Of a stretch of 64,000 nt of DNA, positions 15,386-23,941 are shown one piece after another. Source of the DNA: Plantactinospora sp. BC1. GTDB lineage: Bacteria; Actinomycetota; Actinomycetes; Mycobacteriales; Micromonosporaceae. The position numbers were made by a program, and so were the translations under genes. Within the stretch, counting starts at the first letter, position 1, and each line of letters opens with the position of its first letter. The stretch covers positions 4,216,001-4,280,000 of the forward strand of contig NZ_CP028158.1 of NCBI RefSeq assembly GCF_003030345.1. Reading direction: 5' to 3'. Below the pieces are notes generated by a model. It searched no databases. It was not told the origin of the DNA and was given only the letters and a program-made list of their open reading frames with translations.

Positions 15386-16387
15386 CTATCCGGTGCGGAC
15401 CTGGATCCCGGGCGAGGTGGCGGCGGTACGCAGCCGGAGCCGGACGATCCGGGCGTCCGGCGGGATGTCGTAGACCACCGCCCCGGTGACCCGGTTGCCG
15501 GGGTTGATCTCGCTGAGGAAGCTGACCTGGTCGGCGTTGGCGAGCAGTCCGGCCGAAGTGTCGACCCCGAACCGCTGCCCCGCCGGTCCGTACGCGATCT
15601 GAAGGCTGTCCTGGAAGGTCACCGGTCGGGCGCCCAGGTTGCGTACCGCGAGGTCGACCAGGCAGAACTGCCCGACCGCGAGCTGGCTGACCAGCGGGTC
15701 GCCGACCTCGGTGAAGCCGCAGCGCACGGAGTGCACCTGGAATTCGAGGTCGCCGTCCCGGGCCGGCTGGTTGAGGCCGACGATCCGGGGGGCCGGGTCG
15801 CGCAGCCCGGTGTAGAAGTCCGGCCCCCAGGCGAGCGCGATCACCGCGGCGGCCACGCAACAGCAGGAGAGCACCGCGGCGACGAGACCGAGTACGAACC
15901 ACCACCGCCGGTCGGTCTGGCGTACGAACTCGGGAGTCCGGGCGGGTCCGCCGGGCGGTGGTCGGCCCGCCTCCGGCCCGGTTCCCGCCTCCGGTGCGGC
16001 CGGTTGGGATGCCCAGATCGGCGGCTGCGGTGGCTGCGGCGGGGGGTAACCGCTCAGCGGCGGAGTGCTGACCCGGGTCTCCGGCGTGGACCAGTCCGGT
16101 GGTGGCGGCCCCTCGGGGCGGGGTGGGGAGGGCGGGCCCGCGCCGGGGGCGACCGTGTCGGGGAAGCGGCCGGTCAGCGGGATTGGATCCGGGATCTCGT
16201 CGACCGAGGACCCGGCCGCCGGATCCGGGGTCGGCTCCCGGGTCGGCCCCTCCGGCGGCGGCGGGTCGATCGCCCAGTCCCACGACCGGGGGACCGGCTC
16301 GGCCGGGCGGTCCCCGGCCGGCGGTGGCTCGCCGGAACCGCCGCCGGGCCGGTACGGCTGCTCGCCGGGCTGGTCGGGGCTGGTCAT
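15386..16387 (-). CDS. Proline-rich membrane protein with DUF4352-like domain
   Basis: I chose the ATG at 16387 (333 residues), preceded by GAGGAT-type ribosome sites and a TACTAT -10-like box further upstream. Residues 1 to about 165 are a Pro/Gly-rich, low-complexity cytoplasmic part. One transmembrane segment follows (WWFVLGLVAAVLSCCCVAAAVIALAW). The extracellular part resembles DUF4352 immunoprotective-like beta domains (RIVGLNQPARDGDLEFQVHSV, LVDLAVRNLGARPVTF, VVYDIPPDARIVRLRLR). Such proteins are common in actinobacteria and of unknown role. A leaderless or longer form starting at an upstream ATG remains possible. Confidence 0.75.
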   Translation of the reverse strand: MTSPDQPGEQPYRPGGGSGEPPPAGDRPAEPVPRSWDWAIDPPPPEGPTREPTPDPAAGSSVDEIPDPIPLTGRFPDTVAPGAGPPSPPRPEGPPPPDWSTPETRVSTPPLSGYPPPQPPQPPIWASQPAAPEAGTGPEAGRPPPGGPARTPEFVRQTDRRWWFVLGLVAAVLSCCCVAAAVIALAWGPDFYTGLRDPAPRIVGLNQPARDGDLEFQVHSVRCGFTEVGDPLVSQLAVGQFCLVDLAVRNLGARPVTFQDSLQIAYGPAGQRFGVDTSAGLLANADQVSFLSEINPGNRVTGAVVYDIPPDARIVRLRLRTAATSPGIQVRTG

Positions 16388-16544
16388 CGCGATCCTCGTA
16401 TCCTCCGGGGCCTCTGAGGAATAGTAGGCTTTAGCCGTATTCATCCCGGTAGGGATCGTCATTCTGATACCCGCGGAGGCGGGACGGGGCCGGCCGAGCC
16501 GCCGCTCCGGGCCACCGTCGGAGCCGCGGTGGCAGGATGATCGG

Positions 16545-17504
16545 GTGGTTGATCTCGTTACCGTCGACGACGTACGGGCCGCAGCGGGGGACCTGACCGG
16601 TGTGGTGCTGCGTACGCCGTTGCTGCCCTGCCGCTGGGACGACCGGCTCTGGCTGAAGCCGGAGAGCCTGCAACCGGTCGGCTCGTTCAAGCTGCGCGGC
16701 GTGACGCACGCGGTGGCCCGGCTCGACGCCGAACGGCGGGCCCGGGGCGTGGTCACGCACTCCTCCGGCAACCACGGGCAGGCGCTCGCCTACGCCGCCC
16801 GGGCCCGGGGCGTGCCGTGCACGGTCGTGATTCCCGAGGGCGCCACGGCGGCAAAGGTCGACCAGGTACGCGCCCTCGGTGCCGAGGTGCGCATGGTCGC
16901 CCCGGCCGACCGGCTGCCGGTCGCCGAGGCGATCGCCGCCGAGCAGGGACGGACCCTGATCCCGCCCTTCGACAACCGGCGGATCATCGCCGGTCAGGGC
17001 ACCATCGGGCTGGAGGTGCTGGCGGACCTGCCGGAGCTGGACGTGTTGCTGGTGCCGGTCGGCGGGGGCGGGCTCTCCTCCGGGGTCGCGACCGCGGTCA
17101 AGGCGCTGCGCCCGGCAGCCCGGGTGATCGGGGTCGAGCCGGCGCTCGCCGCCGACGCCGCCGAGTCGCTGCGCAGCGGCGAGCTGCGGCAGTGGGAACC
17201 GGCCCGTACCTACCGGACCAGCGCGGACGGGCTGCGAACCAACCTTTCGGCGCTGACCTTCGCCCACCTCCGCGCCCGGCTGGACGGCATCGTGACGGTC
17301 AGCGAGGAGGAGATCGCCGCCGCGACGACCCGGCTGGTCCGGGACGCCCGGCTGGTGGTGGAGCCGAGCGGCGCGGTGGCCACCGCCGCCCGGATGTTCC
17401 ACGCCGCCGAGCTGCCCGCCGGGCGTACAGTGGCGGTGGTGAGCGGCGGCAACGTCGACCCGGCGGTACTGGCGGCCGCCGCCGGCCGCCCCGACCCGGG
17501 CTGA
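16545..17504 (+). CDS. PLP-dependent threonine/serine dehydratase-like enzyme
   Basis: The 319-residue protein starts at GTG and belongs to fold-type II PLP enzymes. The Schiff-base lysine is in GSFKLRG (Lys49), the phosphate or substrate loop is SSGNHGQ (73-79), and the glycine-rich cofactor loop is GGGGL near residue 166. The length lacks the C-terminal ACT-type regulatory domain, so it resembles catabolic threonine dehydratases and serine racemases rather than biosynthetic IlvA. It would convert threonine to 2-oxobutanoate and ammonia, or serine to pyruvate. It is divergent from the DUF4352-like gene. The next gene, an IclR regulator, lies 77 bases downstream on the same strand. Confidence 0.88.
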   Translation: MVDLVTVDDVRAAAGDLTGVVLRTPLLPCRWDDRLWLKPESLQPVGSFKLRGVTHAVARLDAERRARGVVTHSSGNHGQALAYAARARGVPCTVVIPEGATAAKVDQVRALGAEVRMVAPADRLPVAEAIAAEQGRTLIPPFDNRRIIAGQGTIGLEVLADLPELDVLLVPVGGGGLSSGVATAVKALRPAARVIGVEPALAADAAESLRSGELRQWEPARTYRTSADGLRTNLSALTFAHLRARLDGIVTVSEEEIAAATTRLVRDARLVVEPSGAVATAARMFHAAELPAGRTVAVVSGGNVDPAVLAAAAGRPDPG

Positions 17505-17581
17505 CGGGGTGACGATCCGAGCTGGCGGCGCGACGAGGCGGCGCCACCGAGCCGGTCGGCGGTGTTCCCTACATTGGAACC

Positions 17582-18346
17582 ATGGCTGACCGGACCGGTG
17601 CGAGCGCCTCGGACAAGACGTTCGCGGTGTTGGAGGCACTGGTCGAGCACAGCCGGCTGACCGACATCGCGGCGGCGACGAACCTGCCGAAGGCAACCGT
17701 GCACCGGATTCTCCAGGTGATGGTCGAACGCGGGCTGGCCCGGCCCGCCGGCAACGGGGACTATTTCACCGGCCCCCGGATGCTGGCGCTGGCCGGCCGG
17801 GTGATGCACCGGCTGGACCTGCCCGCCCGGGTACGCCCGGAGCTGGAGGAGCTGCAACGGCGCACCGGCCGTACCGTGCACCTGGCGCTGCTGCACGGTG
17901 ACGAGGCGGTCTACGTGGCCAAGGTGGAGGCGGGCAAGCCGTACCAGCTCGCCTCCCGGGTCGGGATGAGCCTCGACCTGCACAGTACGTCGATCGGCAA
18001 GGCCGTCCTGGCGACCCTGGACGACGACCGGGTGGTGGCGCTCGCCGAGCGGACCGGGCTGCGCCGGCACACCCCGGGGACGATCGTCGAGGTCGGGAAG
18101 CTGCTCGCCGAACTCGCCACGGTCCGGTCCCGGGGCTGGGCCGAGGACCACGAGGAGAACGAGCCCGGGGTCTCCGCGACCGGCGCGGCGGTGTACGACC
18201 ACGCCGGGCACGTGATCGGCGGGGTGAGCGCGGCGACGCTGAGCTACGAGGCGGCCGACCAGCCGGCGGACGAGGTGGGCCGGCAGGTGGTCGAGGCCGC
18301 CGGCCAGGTCTCCCGGGCCCTCGGCGCCCGCACCGTCCCGGGCTGA
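17582..18346 (+). CDS. IclR family transcriptional regulator
   Basis: The 254-residue protein has the standard IclR layout. The N-terminal winged HTH (about 12-70) contains LTDIAAATNLPKATVHRILQVMVERGLARP. The effector-binding domain follows, with TGRTVHLALLHGDEAVYVAKVE, HSTSIGKAVLA and GWAEDHEENEPGVSATGAAVYD. It should bind an organic acid or aromatic ligand. Palindromes at 18640-18664, just before the Ldh-MHS-SDR operon, fit IclR-type sites, so it probably controls that operon. The 5' boundary is well supported, with the ATG at 17582 and no extension of the domain upstream. Confidence 0.92.
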   Translation: MADRTGASASDKTFAVLEALVEHSRLTDIAAATNLPKATVHRILQVMVERGLARPAGNGDYFTGPRMLALAGRVMHRLDLPARVRPELEELQRRTGRTVHLALLHGDEAVYVAKVEAGKPYQLASRVGMSLDLHSTSIGKAVLATLDDDRVVALAERTGLRRHTPGTIVEVGKLLAELATVRSRGWAEDHEENEPGVSATGAAVYDHAGHVIGGVSAATLSYEAADQPADEVGRQVVEAAGQVSRALGARTVPG

Positions 18347-18639
18347 CGGGGCGCCTGACCACCGGGTGCTGCTGCCGGTGGTGTCGGTCGTGTCGGTCGC
18401 ACCGGTTGGCTGGGGTCCGGTCGGCCCGGGACGAGTGTCTGTCGGGCGCCCTTTAGAGCTGGGTGCACAGCCGGGGCGGGTGGCCGGCTCGTGGTCGAGT
18501 CCGGTCGGGCCCGGGCGCACAGACGGGGCAGCTCGACAGGCTGTTGAAGAAGTGGTGGCAGCCCCGGCTCGGCAGCGAATTGTTTCCATCCGGTTGCGTC
18601 GCTCGACGTTACAGGCCAGACTGTGACGAAGGTAACTGT
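18347..18639. other. Non-coding stretch upstream of catabolic operon
   Basis: This interval between the IclR gene and its presumed target operon contains no open frame I can support. Short frames exist on both strands but have no family signal. The last part leads into the operator and promoter of the Ldh-family gene. Confidence 0.5.
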
Positions 18640-18664
18640 GGAACGGCGTTCCGCAGGACGGAAC
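18640..18664. promoter_or_regulatory. Overlapping IclR-type operator palindromes
   Basis: Two palindromes share bases. GGAAC-ggc-GTTCC spans 18640-18652 and GTTCCG-cagga-CGGAAC spans 18648-18664. IclR proteins favour GTTCC/GGAAC-type sites, and an IclR gene lies immediately upstream, so these are probably its operators. They sit 25 bases before the first possible ATG of the Ldh-family gene. Confidence 0.6.
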
Positions 18665-18689
18665 GACCGTGCTCTGGGGGTGACACCAG

Positions 18690-19952
18690 ATGGCGCACGG
18701 CGAGGACCGCGACCAGACCGGCGACCGGGCGACGGCACACCGTTCGCCGTCCTGGTCGACCGTGCCGACCAGCCGCGCGCCGGACCAGCCCGCAGCGGGG
18801 GCCGACGACGGGGTGACCCCGGTCGCCGTACCCGCCGACGAGCTGGTGGAGATCGCCGCCCGGATCCTCGCCACCGCCGGCAGCCCGGAACCGACCGCCC
18901 GGACCGTCGCCGTCTCGCTGGTCGAATCCGACCTGGTCGGGCACGACTCGCACGGGGTACGCCGGCTGGTCCCGTACGTCGACGCGGTGCGCGGGGGCAT
19001 GATCGATCCCTCGGCCGACCCCGTCGTCCGACGCCGGCACCGGGCCACCGCCGTCGTCGACGGCCGGCGCGGATTCGGCCAGCTCGCCGCCCGGCTGGCC
19101 GTGACCGAGGCCCGCGACCTCGCCCGGGAGTACGGCGTCGGCGTGGTGACGATCGGCAACTGCAACCACATCGGCCGACTCGGCGAGTACGTGCAGACGC
19201 TCGCCGAAACGGACGCGGTCGGGCTGGCGTTCTGCAACATCGACCCGACCGTCGCCCCGTACGGCGGCCGGGAGCGCCGGCTCGGCACCAACCCGCTCGC
19301 CTGGTCGGCGCCCCGGGCCGACGGGCGGCCCCCGGTGGTCGTCGACTTCGCCACCTCCGCGATCGCCGAGGGCAAGCTCGCGCTCTCGCTGGCCCGGCAG
19401 GAGCGGGTCGGCACCGGCCTGCTGGTCGACGCGGAGGGCCGCGACTCGACCGACCCGGCCGACTTCTACACGGGAGGCGCGCTGCTGCCGTTCGGCCAGC
19501 ACAAGGGCTACGGCCTCAGCGTGATGATCGAGATCGTCGGCGGGCTGCTCTCCGGCGCCGGAGTGTCCAGCCTGCCCGGCTACGACAACACCAACGGCAC
19601 CGTACTGATCGCCATCGACATCGAGACCTTCGTACCGGTCTCCGGATTCCGGAGCCGGTCGGAGGAGTTCTGCCGACTGCTCGGCGACACCGCGCCCGCC
19701 GTCGACACCGACCCCGGCCCGGACGGCGTGCTGGTGCCCGGCGAGAAGGAGGCGCGGACCCGCGCCGCCCGGATCTCCGAGGGGATCACCCTCGCCCCGT
19801 CCACCTGGCGCGAACTGGCCGAGCTGCCGGGCGGACCCGAGCTGCCCGGCGTACCCGTACCCGTACCCCACCCCCGAAGCCGCGCCGACGGCGCGGCCCC
19901 CTCGCCCGAGGAGAACCCTGATGACACCGGTGGACCCCGCGCCCCCGCCTGA
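18690..19952 (+). CDS. Ldh family oxidoreductase (malate/L-lactate-type dehydrogenase)
   Basis: The 420-residue frame encodes an NAD(P)-dependent dehydrogenase of the Ldh/YlbC/DlgD family, which acts on 2-hydroxy or 2-keto acids such as malate, sulfolactate, ureidoglycolate or 2,3-diketogulonate. The recognisable blocks are ESDLVGHDSHGVRRL, NCNHIGRLGEYVQ with the catalytic His in the NHIG context, LGTNPLAWS, VVDFATSAIAEGKL and PFGQHKGYGLSVMIE. The canonical domain begins near VTPVAVPADELVEIA, so a GTG at 18813 is a strong alternative start, and the first 41 residues have no family counterpart. The 3' end overlaps the transporter gene by 32 bases. It is the first gene of an operon with a metabolite:H+ symporter and an SDR. 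Confidence 0.87.
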   Translation: MAHGEDRDQTGDRATAHRSPSWSTVPTSRAPDQPAAGADDGVTPVAVPADELVEIAARILATAGSPEPTARTVAVSLVESDLVGHDSHGVRRLVPYVDAVRGGMIDPSADPVVRRRHRATAVVDGRRGFGQLAARLAVTEARDLAREYGVGVVTIGNCNHIGRLGEYVQTLAETDAVGLAFCNIDPTVAPYGGRERRLGTNPLAWSAPRADGRPPVVVDFATSAIAEGKLALSLARQERVGTGLLVDAEGRDSTDPADFYTGGALLPFGQHKGYGLSVMIEIVGGLLSGAGVSSLPGYDNTNGTVLIAIDIETFVPVSGFRSRSEEFCRLLGDTAPAVDTDPGPDGVLVPGEKEARTRAARISEGITLAPSTWRELAELPGGPELPGVPVPVPHPRSRADGAAPSPEENPDDTGGPRAPA

Positions 19953-21345
19953 GCCCGAAACCACCTCCGCTCCCTCCGACCAGGAGCGCACCCCACCCGC
20001 CGAGCTGCGCCGGGTCGTCTCGGCCTCGCTGGTCGGCACCGCCCTGGAGTGGTACGACTTCTTCATCTACGGCACCGCAGCCGCGCTGGTCTTCGACGAG
20101 ATCTTCTTCCCGGACGCCGAGCCGGCGGTCGGCACGCTCGTCGCGTTCGCCACCTTCGGGGTGGCGTTCCTGTTCCGTCCGGTCGGCGGCTTCTTCTTCG
20201 GCCGGCTCGGTGACCGGATCGGCCGGCGCTCCACACTGATCATCACCACCCTGGTGATGGGCATCGCGACCGGGCTGATCGGCCTGCTGCCGACGTACGA
20301 CCAGATCGGGGTCTGGGCGCCGATCCTGCTGGTACTGATGCGGATCTGCCAGGGGCTCGGCGCCGGAGCCGAGTTCGGCGGCGCGTCGACCCTGCTCGCC
20401 GAGCACGCCCCACCGGAGCGGCGCGGCTACTACGCCTCGTACGCCCAGACCGGGGTGCAGATCGGTCTGGTGCTCGGTACCGTCTCGTTCCTGCTGGTCG
20501 GGATGCTCCCCGACGACCAGCTCGAATCCTGGGGCTGGCGGATCCCGTTCCTGGCCAGCTTCCTGATGATCTTCGTGACCGTCTACGTACGGCTCCGGGT
20601 CACCGAGTCGCCGGTGTTCCGCCGGATGGAGCGCAGCCGCACCGTGGTCCGGACGCCGATCCTGGACACCCTGAAGATGTACCCCCGCAACTTCCTGGTC
20701 GGGATCGGGGCGCACATCTGCGACACCGCGATCGTCTACATCTTCGCCACCTTCAGCGTCGCCTACCTGACCAACGAACTCGACCAGCCGCGCTGGGTGG
20801 CGCTGACCGGCGTGATCCTGATGGGGCTGGTGGTGATCGCGGTCCAGCCGATCTACGGCGCACTCTCGGACCGGATCGGCCGCAAGCCGCTCAACGTGTT
20901 CAGCGTGGTCTTCACCGCCGCCTTCGCCTTCCCGTACTTCTGGCTGCTCAACACCGAGGTGACCGCGCTGATCTGGCTGGCACTGATCATCGCCGGTGGC
21001 ATCGGCTTCGCACCGATGATCGCCGTACAGCCGGCGTTCTACGCGGAACTGTTCGGTGCCGGGGTCCGCTACACCGGCTTCGCCGCCTCCCGGGAGATCG
21101 GCGCCGCCATCTCCGGCTTCTCCCCACTGGTCGCGGCGGCACTGCTCGGCGCCGCCGACGGCTCACCCTGGCTGGTCGCACTCTGGATCATCTTCACCGC
21201 CGTCGTGTCGCTGGTGGCGTTCCTGGTCGCCCGGGAGACCCGGACGATGGACATCAACGCCGTGCACGCGTACCAGGAGGGACCGGAAGCCGGTCCGGGA
21301 GCGACGCCGCCGACGGCCTCCACCCCGGTGGAGACGGCGCGATGA
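19921..21345 (+). CDS. MFS transporter, metabolite:H+ symporter (MHS) type
   Basis: The 474-residue protein is a twelve-helix major facilitator. The N-terminal block SASLVGTALEWYDFFIYGTAAAL is the hallmark of the MHS family (ShiA, KgtP, ProP relatives). The loop 2-3 motif GRLGDRIGRRSTL and a second copy ALSDRIGRKPLN lie at the expected places, and RICQGLGAGAEFGGA marks helix 5. It should import a carboxylate or related metabolite with protons. It overlaps both neighbours, so it is translated with them and probably delivers the substrate for the Ldh-family and SDR enzymes. The C-terminus is cytoplasmic and hydrophilic. Confidence 0.92.
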   Translation: MTPVDPAPPPEPETTSAPSDQERTPPAELRRVVSASLVGTALEWYDFFIYGTAAALVFDEIFFPDAEPAVGTLVAFATFGVAFLFRPVGGFFFGRLGDRIGRRSTLIITTLVMGIATGLIGLLPTYDQIGVWAPILLVLMRICQGLGAGAEFGGASTLLAEHAPPERRGYYASYAQTGVQIGLVLGTVSFLLVGMLPDDQLESWGWRIPFLASFLMIFVTVYVRLRVTESPVFRRMERSRTVVRTPILDTLKMYPRNFLVGIGAHICDTAIVYIFATFSVAYLTNELDQPRWVALTGVILMGLVVIAVQPIYGALSDRIGRKPLNVFSVVFTAAFAFPYFWLLNTEVTALIWLALIIAGGIGFAPMIAVQPAFYAELFGAGVRYTGFAASREIGAAISGFSPLVAAALLGAADGSPWLVALWIIFTAVVSLVAFLVARETRTMDINAVHAYQEGPEAGPGATPPTASTPVETAR

Positions 21346-22109
21346 ACCTGGAGAAGACCGTCGCCGTGGTCACCGGCGGAGGCACCGGGATCGGCCGGGC
21401 GGTGAGCCTGGCGCTGGCCCGGGCCGGCGCGGACGCCGTGGTGGTCAACTTCAGCCGGTCCCGGGCCGAGGCCGAGGAGACGGCGGAACGGGCCCGGGAG
21501 CGGGCCGGCCGCTCCCGGGCGTTCGCCGCCGACGTCACCGACGACGCCCAGGTACGCGCGATGGCCGAGCAGGTGGTCGCCACCTTCGGCCGGGTCGACG
21601 TGCTGGTCAACAACGCCGGTGGTACCCGGGCGGTCGAACACCCCGACCTGGACGGGCTGACCGACGACATCTGGCGGGACGTGCTCGACCTGAACCTGCT
21701 CGGCGCGTTCCGCTGCGCCCGCGCCTTCGCGCCCGCGCTGCGGGAGACCGGCGGGGCGATCGTGAACATCTCGTCGATCTCCGGCTACCGGGCCGGCGGC
21801 TCCTCGATCGCGTACGGGGTGAGTAAGGCGGCGATGCTCCAGCTCACCCGCAACCTGGCGGTGGCGCTCGCCCCCGAGGTACGGGTCAACGCGGTGGCGC
21901 CCGGCACGGTGCAGCACACCCGCTGGCAGCCCGGCCTGCACGGCGAGGAGGGTTTCGCCCAGCGGAGCGCCCAGGAGCGGGAGCTGGTGCCGCTGCGCCG
22001 GACCGCCGACCCGGAACACGTCGCGCAGGCGGTGCTCGGGCTGCTCGGCATGGACATGGTCACCGGCGAGGCGGTCATCGTGGACGGCGGCAAACACGTC
22101 GTGTACTAG
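21342..22109 (+). CDS. SDR family NAD(P)-dependent oxidoreductase
   Basis: The 255-residue classical short-chain dehydrogenase overlaps the transporter stop by four bases (ATGA). It has TGGGTGIG (11-18) for cofactor binding, NNAG (90-93), catalytic Ser145, and Tyr158 and Lys162 (YGVSK). No acidic residue is clear at the end of strand 2, where VVVNFSRSR is found, so NADP is more likely than NAD. The substrate is unknown, but the operon suggests a step in the same hydroxy-acid or sugar-acid pathway as the Ldh-family enzyme. A strong hairpin lies just after the stop and ends the operon. Confidence 0.9.
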   Translation: MNLEKTVAVVTGGGTGIGRAVSLALARAGADAVVVNFSRSRAEAEETAERARERAGRSRAFAADVTDDAQVRAMAEQVVATFGRVDVLVNNAGGTRAVEHPDLDGLTDDIWRDVLDLNLLGAFRCARAFAPALRETGGAIVNISSISGYRAGGSSIAYGVSKAAMLQLTRNLAVALAPEVRVNAVAPGTVQHTRWQPGLHGEEGFAQRSAQERELVPLRRTADPEHVAQAVLGLLGMDMVTGEAVIVDGGKHVVY

Positions 22110-22115
22110 TTCGCC

Positions 22116-22145
22116 GGGCGGGGTGGAGTTAGCTCCACCCCGCCC
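22116..22145 (+). terminator. Strong hairpin terminator after SDR gene
   Basis: GGGCGGGGTGGAG pairs perfectly with CTCCACCCCGCCC across a TTAG loop, a 13-base-pair GC stem beginning seven bases after the SDR stop. No T run follows, as is common in actinobacterial terminators. Confidence 0.75.
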
Positions 22146-22195
22146 CGGGACCTGACGCTCCTGACCGGGCGGCCCGGCGCTGGTGTGCTCGACTG

Positions 22196-23386
22196 GTGAC
22201 CACAGCCACCGCCGTAACGGCCCCCCGGACCCGCATCCCCGACCTCGACGCACTGCGCGCCTTCGCGCTGCTCGGCATCCTCGTCGTCAACATCACCTTC
22301 GTGGCGACCGGCTACAGCCTGAACGTGACCGACCCGGCGTACGACTCGTGGCTGGACGACGCGGTGCGCTGGGCCAACCTCAGCTTCTTCGGGATGAAGT
22401 TCTACCTGCTCTTCTCGTTCATGTTCGGCTACAGCTTCGTGCTCCAGACGGAGGCGGCGGCGCGGGCCGGGGCGGCGTTCCGGCCCCGGATGGTACGCCG
22501 GCTGCTCGGCCTGTTCGCCCTCGGCGCGGTCAACGCGGTCTTCCTGATCAGCGGCGACATCCTCACCGTCTACGCGCTGCTCGGCGCGGTCCTGCTGGCG
22601 ATGCGCGGGGTACGGGACCGTACGGCGCTGATCGTCGCCGCCGCGCTCTACGGCTATCTGCTGCTGAGCATCGGGTCGAGCATCCTCTTCCTGGACATGT
22701 CGAGCTACTTCGACCACGCGGGTCAGGTCGCCGCCGCACAGGAGTCGGCCGCCAACCTGGCCGGCGGGTTCGGCTCGGTGGTGCACGAGCACATCGCGAT
22801 CCTGCCGCTCTACGCCCTCTCCCAGTTGACCGTGCAGGGTCCGACCACGCTGGCGATGTTCCTGCTCGGCATGGTCGCCGCCCGGCGGCGGGTACTGGTC
22901 GGGCTCACCGGCCGCGAGTCGTGGCTGCGGATCGTCCAGCTCGTCGGTTTCCCGGTCGGCATCGTCGGCGGCGCCGTCTACGCCTCGCTCGGCGGCAACG
23001 GCAACACCCTCGGGGTACTCGTGAGTGCGATGACGGCGCCGCTGCTGGCCGCCGCGTACGCCGCCACGCTGATCCGGGTGGTGCACAGCGAACGCGGCCG
23101 CTCGCTCGGTACGGCGTTGGCCCCGGCCGGCCGGATGGCGCTGTCGAACTACCTCGGCCAGTCGGTCGCCACGCTGCTGATTTTCACCGGTGTCGGCTTC
23201 GGCCTGGTGGGTCAGGTGTCCCCGCTGGAGATGATGCTCTTCGCGGTCGCGATCTTCGCCGGCCAGGTCGTGCTCAGCCGCTGGTGGCTGGCGCGGCACG
23301 GACACGGCCCGGCCGAGTGGCTGCTGCGCTGGCTCACCAACGCGGAACGCCCCGCCTGGCGGCGTCTGCCCCGGCCGGTCGGCTAG
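22196..23386 (+). CDS. DUF418 domain-containing membrane protein
   Basis: This 396-residue protein has about nine or ten hydrophobic segments and the DUF418 signatures RIPDLDALRAFALLGILVVNI at the start and PAGRMALSNYLGQSVATLLIF with ISPLEMM-like text (VSPLEMML) near the end. It starts at GTG. DUF418 proteins relate to the YeiB family of multi-pass membrane proteins and acyltransferase-like folds, with no established reaction. The gene is flanked by terminators or convergent genes and appears monocistronic. Confidence 0.88.
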   Translation: MTTATAVTAPRTRIPDLDALRAFALLGILVVNITFVATGYSLNVTDPAYDSWLDDAVRWANLSFFGMKFYLLFSFMFGYSFVLQTEAAARAGAAFRPRMVRRLLGLFALGAVNAVFLISGDILTVYALLGAVLLAMRGVRDRTALIVAAALYGYLLLSIGSSILFLDMSSYFDHAGQVAAAQESAANLAGGFGSVVHEHIAILPLYALSQLTVQGPTTLAMFLLGMVAARRRVLVGLTGRESWLRIVQLVGFPVGIVGGAVYASLGGNGNTLGVLVSAMTAPLLAAAYAATLIRVVHSERGRSLGTALAPAGRMALSNYLGQSVATLLIFTGVGFGLVGQVSPLEMMLFAVAIFAGQVVLSRWWLARHGHGPAEWLLRWLTNAERPAWRRLPRPVG

Positions 23387-23818
23387 TCATCGCGTCGACG
23401 TCGCCGCGCGCTCGTCGTACCTGGTACGGGCGGCGGCGATCTCGTCCAGGTGGGATTCGGTCCAGTGCACCAGCGACTGGATCGTGTGGTGCAGGGTGAC
23501 GCCGAGCGGGGTGAGCGCGTAGTCCACCCGGGGCGGTACGACCGGGTGGACGGTGCGCTGGACGAGTCCGTCGCGTTCGAGCTGGCGCAGTGTGACGGTG
23601 AGCATCCGTTGGCTGATTCCGTCGATCTCCCGGCGCAGTTCGGTGAAGCGCAGGCTCTGCCGGTCGAGCAGGGCGATGACCAGCAACGACCACTTGTCGG
23701 CGATCCGGTCGAGGATCTGGCGTACCTCGCAGTCCTCGCGCCCGTCCCACTGCCGGGCCGTGTAGTCGCCCTCGGTTCCCGTGCAGTAACCGGGTGACTT
23801 CGAAGTGCCTTCTTCCAC
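23387..23818 (-). CDS. HxlR family winged-helix regulator
   Basis: I place the start at the GTG at 23818 (143 residues). The frame is open far upstream, but that part overlaps the divergent gene and has no family signal. The conserved HxlR order is visible: CEVRQILDRIADKWSLLVIALL, LRFTELRREIDGISQRMLTVTLRQLERDGLVQR, and VDYALTPLGVTL. An extra Cys pair (CTGTEG, REDCEV) might respond to redox or electrophiles, as in HypR/QorR-type members. It is divergent from an MFS exporter and probably represses it. An inverted repeat lies between the two genes. Confidence 0.9.
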   Translation of the reverse strand: MEEGTSKSPGYCTGTEGDYTARQWDGREDCEVRQILDRIADKWSLLVIALLDRQSLRFTELRREIDGISQRMLTVTLRQLERDGLVQRTVHPVVPPRVDYALTPLGVTLHHTIQSLVHWTESHLDEIAAARTRYDERAATSTR

Positions 23819-23847
23819 GATGGTCAAGCCTGACCGACGATTTCCTT

Positions 23848-23883
23848 GGTTACAAGAGGGAACTGACCAGCCGGGTGGTAACC
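23848..23883. promoter_or_regulatory. Inverted repeat between HxlR and MFS genes
   Basis: GGTTAC (23848-23853) and GTAACC (23878-23883), each with flanking TT/AA, face each other across 24 bases in the divergent promoter region. This is the likely binding region of the HxlR regulator for itself and the exporter. Confidence 0.4.
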
Positions 23884-23941
23884 GAACGACGCGCCCCGGC
23901 CGTTCCCTCGCGCGGTCCCGCCTGTGCTGAGGAGCCGTTCC

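Noticed and set aside
13599-16283. An 894-codon minus-strand frame over the STAS and epimerase region
   Set aside because: It overlaps several well-supported genes in other frames and has no family signal; its composition is that of a shadow frame in GC-rich DNA.
18366-18626. An 86-codon plus-strand frame between the IclR gene and the Ldh operon
   Set aside because: No ribosome site of note, no family resemblance, and it runs close to the regulatory palindromes.
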